From positions 248,001 through 312,000 of the forward strand of contig NZ_CP021377.1 in NCBI RefSeq assembly GCF_002157895.1: a stretch of 64,000 bases of DNA, in the 5' to 3' direction. How positions within the stretch are numbered: position 1 is the first letter of the stretch; every line of letters begins with the position of its first letter. The stretch is from Oceanisphaera profunda (GTDB lineage: Bacteria; Pseudomonadota; Gammaproteobacteria; Enterobacterales; Aeromonadaceae). The position numbers and the translations under genes were made by a program. Shown here one piece after another: positions 57,612 through 64,000 of this stretch. The notes under the pieces are model-generated. The model ran no database searches and was not told where the DNA came from. It saw nothing but the letters and a program-made list of their open reading frames with translations.

Positions 57612-57731
57612 TGAGAGAAAGTTAAGATTAATTGTGTGAAGGCGGGAACCTTTTCTCTATTACTCCCTCCAATGTAATGCCACTGTAATTAAGTACTAAA
57701 GTCTTCGCCCAGCTCAGCTGGGCCTTTTTTT
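57612..57731 (+). ncRNA. Candidate small RNA ending at an orphan terminator
   Basis: A clear terminator (GCCCAGCTCAGCTGGGC with seven T, 57707-57731) has no gene upstream on the plus strand; psrA runs the other way. A weak promoter (TTGTGC, 16-base spacer, TAAGAT, about 57601-57634) could give a transcript of about 95 nt. Coding potential is absent. It could instead be the 5' leader terminator of rsmS. Confidence 0.35.
57707..57731 (+). terminator. Orphan Rho-independent terminator
   Basis: Perfect stem GCCCAGCT/AGCTGGGC around a short loop, followed by a run of T. It precedes rsmS by 160 bases and follows no plus-strand gene. Confidence 0.85.
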
Positions 57732-57892
57732 GCTTAAAATTCAAGAGACAACAGTGAAAGTTGAAGAGTGAACAGCAGAGACTACAGCACACCGAACAGC
57801 CAAAAAATATACATCAATCCACAGCCAGTGCTCCCTTGTCCGCTCCACTCTTTATCCCTTACACTGCAGGCTATTTAAAATGGGAAAGAACA

Positions 57893-58057
57893 ATGGGCTT
57901 GAATGAGGCACCGGCAGAAATCACGCTGGCCGTAGACTTAATTGAATTATTAGAAGTTAATCAAGTGGCACCAGAGCTGGCACTAAAAGCGTTACGCATA
58001 GTGACCGCTGATTTTGAGCGTAAGTTGGCGACTAAACCAAGTGAAGGGGGGAGCTAG
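57893..58057 (+). CDS. rsmS: RsmS-like small protein (YbaM, DUF2496)
   Basis: The 54-residue protein begins MGLNEAPAEITLAVDLIELL and matches E. coli YbaM ([20 protein letters not shown]) along its length, including NQVAPELALKALRIVTADFE and a Lys-rich end. In Erwinia-type bacteria RsmS modulates the Rsm pathway; the mechanism is unclear. A GGAAAG ribosome site fits the ATG at 57893. The longer open frame from 57761 has an N-terminus with no family match and crosses the leader, so it is rejected. Confidence 0.88.
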   Translation: MGLNEAPAEITLAVDLIELLEVNQVAPELALKALRIVTADFERKLATKPSEGGS

Positions 58058-58493
58058 CACCTTTACGCTTCACCCTTCACCGGTTTCAACCTCTAACATC
58101 CAAAGCGAGATCCTGACGTGCGTCAGGATGACGGCATAGGGCTAACCAACACGCCGTGCCTTTCACTTTGCTGTCATCGGGCTTGCCCCAGTATCTCGCT
58201 TTTTTGTTTATAACCTAAAGACTAAAGCGAGCTCTTACCATCAATATCTTAGGCTCCTGTCGCTTATGAACTACGTCCGTGAGTTCCGATCTGTTCCCGT
58301 GGCAAAAATAGCTCTGGCTCTAGAACTGAAAGTGATCATTGTTTGACTTAGGATGGTATTACCACTCCCGAAGGGCGCTTACTTAGCACCAGACATAAAA
58401 AAACACCGCTCCATTAGAAGCGGTGTTTAATTTAGAACCTAACGCATAAAGTGGTGTTTAACACCTCACTCTTCACGCTTTACAGCACTTAGG
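58058..58493. repeat. Repeat-rich gap between rsmS and speA
   Basis: It holds the GCGAGATCCTGACGTGCGTCAGGATGACGGC hairpin (58105-58135) and a right-hand half of the MITE-like element (about 58245-58361, copy E: GTCCGTGAGTTCCG, GTGGCAAAAATAG, then AGTGATCATT and a GGATGGTATTA end). The left half is not recognisable. Confidence 0.65.
58397..58428 (-). terminator. Rho-independent terminator of speA
   Basis: ACACCGCT/AGCGGTGT stem with a T run on the minus strand, about 65 bases past the speA stop. Confidence 0.85.
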
Positions 58494-60398
58494 CTAGCGA
58501 TCTTCTTCAAGGTAGGTATAACCTTCAAGACCGGCGGTGAGTTCAGCTAGCATCATGGTGCGTGTTTCTTCATCCAGATGCGGCTGGCTTAGCAAGGTTT
58601 CGTAACGGGCGGTGATCACAGAAGGGTCTATGTCCACGTAGCGCAGCATATCAGCCACGGTACTGCCGGCTTTCACATCACTGATGATGGTCTTGCCATT
58701 GGCATCCACGGACACTTCTGCGCTGTGGGTATCACCAAATAAGTTATGCATATCGCCTAATATTTCTTGATAGGCACCCACTAAGAAAAAGCCTAAATAT
58801 TGCGGCTGACCCGGCACAAACTCTGGCATCGGCAGCGTGGTTTCTACGCCTTGGCCATCTACATATTGATCGATAGCACCGTCTGAATCACAAGTGATAT
58901 CTAACACTACCACACGGCGCGTCGGCTCTCTGTCTAAGCCATCGAGCGGCAACACAGGGAATGTTTGATCAATACCCCAGGCATCCGGCAAAGATTGAAA
59001 CAAAGAGAAGTTCACGAAACATTTATCGGCGAGCTTTTCATTCAGCTCATCAATAATCGGACGATGTGAACGGTTCGCAGGGCTCAGCTCCGTCTTAATG
59101 CCAAGGCAAATATTTAGGTGCATCTCTTCGGCCCACGCTCTGTCTTCTAGCGTGATCAGGCCCATATTGTACTGCTGATGCACATCCGCAAGCTCAGCCA
59201 CTGTATCGTGATAAATTTCCAGCAAAGGTGGATCGACTCGACACAAGCCTTCCCAGGTTTCCCAAATATTATGCAACAGCATGGCCGCATCCGCATCCGG
59301 CGCCTTAGGCGTTTGCGGCTTGGCGGACTCTATACTGATCACATCCGAGATTAACACCGCATGGTGCGCGGTAATGGCGCGCCCAGACTCACTGATGATC
59401 AACGGATGAGGCAAGTCATATTCACGACACACATCGCCAATGCCCCACACCACGTTGTTGGCATATTCGCGCATACTGTAGTTCGCTGAGCAGGAGCTTT
59501 GTGAACGCGTACCTTCATAGTCCACGCCCAAGCCACCGCCCACATCCACGATATTGATGGGCACGTTTAAGCGACGCAATTCACCGTAAAAGCGGCCGCA
59601 TTCGCGCACGCCTTTTTGAATATCACGAATATTGGCGATTTGTGAGCCTAAGTGAAAGTGCAACAATTGCAGCCAATGCAAACAATCTGCATCACGCAGC
59701 TGCTTCACTAAACCCAGCACATGGGCCGCACTTAAGCCAAACTTCGACTTTTCACCACCGCTCGACTGCCACTTACCGGCACTTTGTGACGCTAAACGCG
59801 CGCGCACACCCAAACGAGGCTCCACATCGATGCACTTAGCTTCTTCAATAACCATAGCCAGCTCAGATAATTTCTCGATCACGATATAGACCTGATGGCC
59901 CATTTTAGTGCCGAGCAACGCCAAGCGAATATATTCTCTGTCTTTATAGCCATTACAGACAATCACCGACTCAGTCTCATGACTGTGCGCCAGTACTGCC
60001 AACAGCTCAGGCTTAGAGCCGGCTTCTAATCCTAGGCGCGGCTTATCTTTATAGGCCTTAGTCACCGCATCCAGCACGCCGCGCTGTTGGTTAACCTTAA
60101 TTGGATATACGGTGAGGTAATCGCCCTCATAACCGTAATCGGCAATGGCGGCATTAAAGGCATTAAACAGCGCATCGATGCGGCTTTTAATAATATCGGG
60201 AAAGCGCAGTAGCACAGGTGTGGCGTAACCTTCAGCCTTGAGCTCAGCTATCACATCGGCCAGCACGACTTTGGCATCCGGGCGAGACTTATCAGGGGTG
60301 ACCACCACCTGGCCTTGCTCATCAAGATGAAAGAAACCATCGCCCCAATAAGGCAGGTTGTACACTTTTAGCGCGTCATTTGCGGACCAGTCGGCCAT
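58494..60398 (-). CDS. speA: Biosynthetic arginine decarboxylase
   Basis: SpeA makes agmatine from arginine, the entry to putrescine by the agmatine route; it uses PLP and Mg2+. The 634-residue protein has the PLP lysine in YPIKVNQQRGV (Lys101), HFHLGSQIANIRDIQKG (about 275-291), the GGGLGVDYEGT glycine loop near 318, and the active-site Cys/Asp region CDSDGAIDQYV near 520. The ATG at 60398 is the family start (MADWSANDALKVYN); the frame extends 30 codons upstream into the leader. A long structured leader precedes it. Confidence 0.97.
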   Translation of the reverse strand: MADWSANDALKVYNLPYWGDGFFHLDEQGQVVVTPDKSRPDAKVVLADVIAELKAEGYATPVLLRFPDIIKSRIDALFNAFNAAIADYGYEGDYLTVYPIKVNQQRGVLDAVTKAYKDKPRLGLEAGSKPELLAVLAHSHETESVIVCNGYKDREYIRLALLGTKMGHQVYIVIEKLSELAMVIEEAKCIDVEPRLGVRARLASQSAGKWQSSGGEKSKFGLSAAHVLGLVKQLRDADCLHWLQLLHFHLGSQIANIRDIQKGVRECGRFYGELRRLNVPINIVDVGGGLGVDYEGTRSQSSCSANYSMREYANNVVWGIGDVCREYDLPHPLIISESGRAITAHHAVLISDVISIESAKPQTPKAPDADAAMLLHNIWETWEGLCRVDPPLLEIYHDTVAELADVHQQYNMGLITLEDRAWAEEMHLNICLGIKTELSPANRSHRPIIDELNEKLADKCFVNFSLFQSLPDAWGIDQTFPVLPLDGLDREPTRRVVVLDITCDSDGAIDQYVDGQGVETTLPMPEFVPGQPQYLGFFLVGAYQEILGDMHNLFGDTHSAEVSVDANGKTIISDVKAGSTVADMLRYVDIDPSVITARYETLLSQPHLDEETRTMMLAELTAGLEGYTYLEEDR

Positions 60399-60771
60399 AT
60401 TCTTTGTCCCCTTTTTTGGGTCAGGGTATAGTGAACCGGATCGTGGAGCGACCCGGCACGATAAGATTGTGACGCTTAACAACAGCAAGCGTTCCGTTTA
60501 GCAGCCGCAAGGTGGTACCGGATTCCCACCACTCAAAGCCATGCGGCAAACAGAGGCACTAAAGTCTACAGGTCACCAAGGACGCTGACCAGTCATGCGC
60601 TTATTGATGACCTGATTTTACAGCCCGGTGCGCAAAGCCGCCATGCATTGAGCGGTGTGTGCTGTTCACTTCCAAAGCGGCTGATATATCTATTTTGAAA
60701 GCTATTTTACTCTGCAAAATCGGCCGGTTAAAGCGGCCTCTACCACAATTCGCTCCCCGAAGGGGCTCGGA
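60399..60771 (-). promoter_or_regulatory. Structured speA leader region
   Basis: The 370-base upstream region can form a nested hairpin: GCCGCA (60504-60509) with TGCGGC (60542-60547), enclosing GTGGT (60512-60516) with ACCAC (60528-60532). An AGGTCA/TGACCT pair lies further upstream (about 60570-60614). Two tiny frames on the minus strand are MTGQRPW (60573-60596) and a 15-codon frame (60601-60648). This could be a leader-peptide or riboregulator controlling speA. Confidence 0.4.
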
Positions 60772-61050
60772 TTAAGACTTGCGCTCGCTATGCCCTAAAT
60801 CAAACTGGGGAGCGATGTGGTCGCGCAGTCGCTGCTTAATTTCTTTTGCTTCTGGAAAGCCTTCGTCAAGCACACGACACCAAATCAGCTGGCCATCCAC
60901 TAAGATTTGAAACTGGCCTTTTTCACCGGGTATTAACGCCACCTCACCAACTTCATCAGTAAAGGTCGACAAAATTTCTTGCGCCAGCCACGCCGAGCGC
61001 AATAGCCAACGGCATAAAGAGCAATAACGAATTTCAACTCTTGGCTTCAT
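60772..61050 (-). CDS. SelT/SelW/SelH-family thioredoxin-like protein
   Basis: This 92-residue protein has the Rdx-type redox motif CSLC (residues 10-13) after a first beta strand (MKPRVEIRYCSLC) and the family's GEKGQFQILVDGQLIW and C-terminal FPEAKEIKQRLRD. It is the Cys homologue of eukaryotic SelW. Its role is unproven; a redox function is inferred. The start at 61050 has an AGGGAA site; the longer frame from 61098 is unsupported. It lies between speA and folE on the same strand. Confidence 0.9.
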   Translation of the reverse strand: MKPRVEIRYCSLCRWLLRSAWLAQEILSTFTDEVGEVALIPGEKGQFQILVDGQLIWCRVLDEGFPEAKEIKQRLRDHIAPQFDLGHSERKS

Positions 61051-61106
61051 GATGTTTCCCTTTAAAAACGGCCTTGCGCCTTGACGCTGTAAGTTCAAGG
61101 TTAACT

Positions 61107-61136
61107 GCGAGATCCTGACTTTCGTCAGGAAGACGG
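61107..61136. repeat. GAGATCCTGA...TCAGGAAGACGG hairpin
   Basis: GCGAGATCCTGACTTTCGTCAGGAAGACGG, in the gap between folE and the SelW-like gene (written here as one family member; arms CCTGA/TCAGG). Confidence 0.8.
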
Positions 61137-61193
61137 CTTAAAGACGGTGTTCTTTTTGACTTACGGCGTATGGCTTAACGCTCCCCCAAGGGG

Positions 61194-61850
61194 TTAGCGC
61201 ACTATGCCACTCAAAAACTCGTGGCGAGTTTCGGCGCGGCTCTTAAAAATACCGCCCAGCGAGGTGGTGGTGGTGCTGCTGGTCGCATCCATTACGCCGC
61301 GCGCCTTCACACAATAGTGGGTAGCGCTAATGCTCACCGCCACATCATCCGACTCAAGCAAAGTTTGCAACGCCACTAAGATCTGTTGCGTGAGACGCTC
61401 TTGTACTTGTGGGCGGCGCGCAAAAAACTGCACGATGCGGTTGATCTTGGATAATCCGATCACTTTGCTGCGCGGTATATAGGCCACTGTGGCTCTGCCA
61501 TCTATGGTAATAAAATGATGTTCACAGGTGCTGGTCAGGGTGATGTCACGCACTTGCACCATTTCATCGACTTTCATCTTATTGTCGATCATGGTGATTT
61601 TAGGGAAGTAGCTATAATCTAAACCAGAAAAGATTTCACGCACATACATTTTAGCGATGCGCTGCGGGGTCTCGGCTAAGCTGTCATCAGCTAAATCCAA
61701 ACCTAGCACGTCCATCATTTCGGTCATTAATCCCGTGATACGGGCTTGTTTATCGTCCGCAGTCAGGTTATTACTTTTCATCGGGGTTTCTAAACCACGT
61801 TCTTCGAGGGCGGAACGCACCCGAATAGCGGCATCGCTCAAAGCAGTCAT
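61194..61850 (-). CDS. folE: GTP cyclohydrolase I
   Basis: FolE makes 7,8-dihydroneopterin triphosphate, the first step of folate (and queuosine precursor) synthesis. The 218-residue protein has the zinc site in [13 protein letters not shown] (Cys and His about 107-113) and the second Cys in [18 protein letters not shown] (about 178-195). [16 protein letters not shown] is the GTP region. It is the zinc-dependent type I enzyme. queE, another gene using the folE product branch, lies nearby at the right edge. Confidence 0.97.
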   Translation of the reverse strand: MTALSDAAIRVRSALEERGLETPMKSNNLTADDKQARITGLMTEMMDVLGLDLADDSLAETPQRIAKMYVREIFSGLDYSYFPKITMIDNKMKVDEMVQVRDITLTSTCEHHFITIDGRATVAYIPRSKVIGLSKINRIVQFFARRPQVQERLTQQILVALQTLLESDDVAVSISATHYCVKARGVMDATSSTTTTSLGGIFKSRAETRHEFLSGIVR

Positions 61851-62110
61851 GGTAGTCTCCGGGGAGCAATCAATTCAAAGTTAGGCTGGCAGAATGGTAG
61901 TGCATTTACCGCTCAGAGTGAATGCTTGATTTTGGGCGCAATGGCGCTCAGGGCGTGACAAATTATTTTAAACTGAAACAATGCCCTATTGAGACCCAAA
62001 ACAAGCGTCTATGTTATAGACCAAAATAAGGGATTACTTTACCCCCCATTTAATGGCCTTAATGTTTTGTCTCCTGTTTGCCGCATGTCCTTACTAAAGG
62101 GAAGCTTTAT
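61851..62110. other. Divergent region between folE and moeA
   Basis: The 260 bases contain promoters for both genes. I looked for a molybdenum-cofactor riboswitch ahead of moeA and saw no convincing match. Confidence 0.4.
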
Positions 62111-63352
62111 ATGACAACTATCGATCACTGTAATCAACCGGGTTTACGCCCCTACCTTGATGCCAAGCAAGAGATGCTCAATCAATTAGATAAGGTGAGC
62201 AAGTGCGAATTGGTCGGTCTTGAGCAACTGTTAAATCGTATTTTAGCTGACGATATCCATTCCCCAATTGATGTGCCCTCCTTTGCCAACTCGGCAATGG
62301 ACGGTTATGCCCTCAGCGCCAGCACTCTGGTCGCAGACACACCATTAACTCTGATTGGCGCAAGTCTAGCAGGTCACCCATTTACCGGCCGCGTGGCCGC
62401 GGGTGAATGCGTGCGCATCATGACAGGCGCGGCACTGCCACTGGGTGCCGATTCTGTGGTGATGCAAGAGAATTGCCACCTAGATGCACAGTTAGTGTCT
62501 GTGTCGGGCACTGTTACATCGGGGCAAAACGTACGTTTCCCGGCAGAAGACTTGGCCCAAGGCGAACTGGTATTTAGTGCTGGCACGCGCATTAACGCCC
62601 GGGTATTGGCGGTGTTGTCGTCACTGGGCCTTGAGCAGTTATATGTGTATCGTCCATTAACCGTGGCATTGCTGTCTACCGGCGATGAACTAAGATCCCC
62701 CGGCCAACTACTGGGTCCGGGTGATATTTACGACTCCAATCGCATTGCCCTGCGTGCCATGCTGCACAGCTTAGGCGTTAAGGTCATCGATTACGGCATT
62801 ATCAAAGACCAACCTGACCTTATTCGCCAAGCGCTGGTAAAAGCCGCCAGTGAAACGGACGCCATTATTACCTCAGGCGGCGTCTCTGTGGGGGATGCTG
62901 ACTACATCAAGCAGATTTTAGAAGAAGTGGGTCGTATTGGCTTTTGGAAGCTGGCAATAAAGCCTGGCAAACCCTTTGCATTTGGCCAGATTAACGACTG
63001 CCCCTTCTTTGGTTTACCGGGCAATCCGGTCTCTGCCGCCGTTACCTTTCATTTATTAGTGCGCCCCGCTCTGGCTAAACTTGCCGGTGAAACCTTGGCC
63101 GCCCCCGTAACCTTACCAGCCAAGACACTAATGGCGTTTAAGAAAACACCGGGACGCATGGACTTTCAACGCGCCATTGTTAGCACGCAAGCCGATGGCA
63201 GCTTAGGCGTGATTGCCGCCGGCGCCCAAAGCTCAGGCGTATTTAGTGCCATGGCCCAAGCCAACTGCTTATTACACCTTGAGCAAGACCGCGGCGACGT
63301 GGCCGAGGGCGAACGGGTCACCCTAGAGCTGATCGATGGGTTGTATTGGTAG
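62111..63352 (+). CDS. moeA: Molybdopterin molybdenumtransferase
   Basis: MoeA inserts molybdenum into adenylated molybdopterin. The 413-residue protein starts MTTIDHCNQPGLRPYLDAKQ with an AAGGGAAG site; 11 extra upstream codons are unsupported. Domain I has VPSFANSAMDGYALS (about 56-70); the MoaB/Mog-like domain has LSTGDELRSPG near 200, ITSGGVSVGDADYIKQIL near 259 and FFGLPGNPVSAAVTFHLL near 310. No moeB follows; the next gene is convergent. Confidence 0.96.
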   Translation: MTTIDHCNQPGLRPYLDAKQEMLNQLDKVSKCELVGLEQLLNRILADDIHSPIDVPSFANSAMDGYALSASTLVADTPLTLIGASLAGHPFTGRVAAGECVRIMTGAALPLGADSVVMQENCHLDAQLVSVSGTVTSGQNVRFPAEDLAQGELVFSAGTRINARVLAVLSSLGLEQLYVYRPLTVALLSTGDELRSPGQLLGPGDIYDSNRIALRAMLHSLGVKVIDYGIIKDQPDLIRQALVKAASETDAIITSGGVSVGDADYIKQILEEVGRIGFWKLAIKPGKPFAFGQINDCPFFGLPGNPVSAAVTFHLLVRPALAKLAGETLAAPVTLPAKTLMAFKKTPGRMDFQRAIVSTQADGSLGVIAAGAQSSGVFSAMAQANCLLHLEQDRGDVAEGERVTLELIDGLYW

Positions 63353-63365
63353 AAGCAGCGCCAAG

Positions 63366-64000
63366 CTATGCCTTAAACCCCCGCTCGTTATTCCAGATCA
63401 ACACATGCAATTGCGGCAAGACGCGGGCGTTAAACCAGCGGTCTGCCGTTACCTTGTCTACCAGCCAGCGTAAGCGCGCGTTTAAGCTTTCAATATCGGT
63501 TTCCATGTCCGGTTGCTCAGGCGTGGCCGGTGCTAAATTACAGGGCTGCAAGGTCAGCGACAGTTGCGGATAGCGAGCGGCGAACTCTTTAGCCCACTGA
63601 TAATCTGCGTCATCACTAATCACCAGCTTTAAGCTTATCTGGGTGCGCTTACCCGCAGCAGTCAAGCATTCCGCAAAGCGGGCACGGTTAAAGGCCATGC
63701 CTGAAGAAGGTGGCTTGGGGCTCAGTGTTAAGTGATCCAACAAACCAAACCAGGGTTGCGCCTTGCTGCCTTGGGTCTCAATGGCAAAGGTATAGCCTTG
63801 CTGTTGGCCAAGCTGGACAAGCTCGCCTAAAGGTTGCAACGCCGGATTCCCGCCGGACAGCGTCACTAATAGCGGCTGATTGCCACTCAAGCGGATAATC
63901 TCTGCCATCACCGCTTGCGCGCTCATCTGTGCCCAATCCGCCTTAAAGCGCGGCTCTACCGCGTATAAGGTGTCGCACCAACTACAGCGAAAATCACAGC
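63366..64000 (-). CDS. queE: 7-carboxy-7-deazaguanine synthase QueE, 5' end beyond window
   Basis: QueE is a radical-SAM enzyme that contracts 6-carboxytetrahydropterin to CDG in queuosine synthesis. The C-terminal 211 residues are visible. At the right edge the frame reads CDFRCSWCDTLYAVEPRFKA, giving the CxxxCxxC iron-sulfur motif of the family. VTLSGGNPALQPLGELVQLG supplies the SAM-binding GGNP motif and TLQPCN lies later. The frame is open to 64000, so the start lies outside. It is convergent with moeA (13-base gap). Confidence 0.95.
   Translation of the reverse strand, partial: CDFRCSWCDTLYAVEPRFKADWAQMSAQAVMAEIIRLSGNQPLLVTLSGGNPALQPLGELVQLGQQQGYTFAIETQGSKAQPWFGLLDHLTLSPKPPSSGMAFNRARFAECLTAAGKRTQISLKLVISDDADYQWAKEFAARYPQLSLTLQPCNLAPATPEQPDMETDIESLNARLRWLVDKVTADRWFNARVLPQLHVLIWNNERGFKA

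Noticed and set aside
57761-57892. N-terminal extension of rsmS
   Set aside because: The family starts at the ATG at 57893 with its own ribosome site; the upstream codons show no similarity.
61851-62110. Molybdenum-cofactor riboswitch ahead of moeA
   Set aside because: No convincing conserved segments were found by eye.

Overview
The window is chromosomal DNA of a Gram-negative gammaproteobacterium, most likely a marine or brackish member of the Aeromonadales (Oceanisphaera/Oceanimonas/Zobellella-like). This is an inference from gene content: cysB, dinG of the Vibrio type, hns, lapAB, ihfB-rpsA-cmk, fadIJ, fadE with a PsrA-type regulator, a DUF3379-linked ECF sigma factor, speA, and sodium-coupled transporters. 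No rRNA, phage, plasmid origin or CRISPR array is visible.

Layout. 1-1.35 kb: the 5' part of an IS66-family transposase gene running off the left edge. 1.5-7.8 kb: gloA, cysB, an unknown coiled-coil membrane protein with yecM, and a divergent ynfM-like transporter/LysR pair. 8-14.5 kb: dusC, a DksA/TraR-like zinc protein, a general porin, dinG and a yccT-like gene. 15-21 kb: a DUF924 protein, a YjiH-type membrane protein, tpm, a DUF4250 protein, sulA with a textbook LexA box, hemH and adk. 21.5-27.3 kb: htpG and the fadIJ operon. 27.7-32.4 kb: ECF sigma factor with its DUF3379 partner, putP, fadL. 32.6-37.4 kb: an EAL-HDOD protein, an NhaC-family antiporter with a previously unlisted 39-residue membrane peptide just upstream, hns, and a DUF3820 protein. 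37.4-43 kb: pyrF, lapB, lapA, ihfB, rpsA and a frameshifted cmk. 43.3-52 kb: ribA, an SDR, a pseudouridine synthase, tRNA-Ser(UGA), yccA, yccS, tusE, grxD and sodB. 52.7-64 kb: pykA with a perfect FNR-type palindrome upstream, fadE and psrA, rsmS, speA with a structured leader, a SelW-like protein, folE, moeA and the 3' part of queE.

A recurring theme is fatty-acid degradation. fadL (uptake), fadE (acyl-CoA dehydrogenase) and fadIJ (hydration, dehydrogenation, thiolysis) all lie here. Sequence motifs matching FadR-type (GGTCnGACC) and PsrA-type (AAAC-N4-GTTT) operators lie near the fadI, fadE, psrA and fadL starts. The ECF sigma factor gene sits between fadIJ and putP/fadL and has an RpoE-like promoter of its own.

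The second theme is repeats. Intergenic regions are crowded with several families of short dispersed inverted repeats. One has MITE-like ends (TAATACCA...TTGGTATA) and internal arms built on CGGAAGAACACGGAA. Others are a GAGATCCTGA/TCAGGAAGACGG hairpin, a GCGGCAATCCAT hairpin and a GCGAGAACAAGTGTTCGC hairpin. A 13-bp tandem repeat of about nine units lies upstream of fadI, and three genes carry short in-frame tandem duplications. I see no large novel gene system. The most valuable leads are the cmk frameshift, the small membrane peptide, the sigma/DUF3379 locus, the speA leader, an orphan terminator near psrA and the MITE-like family.
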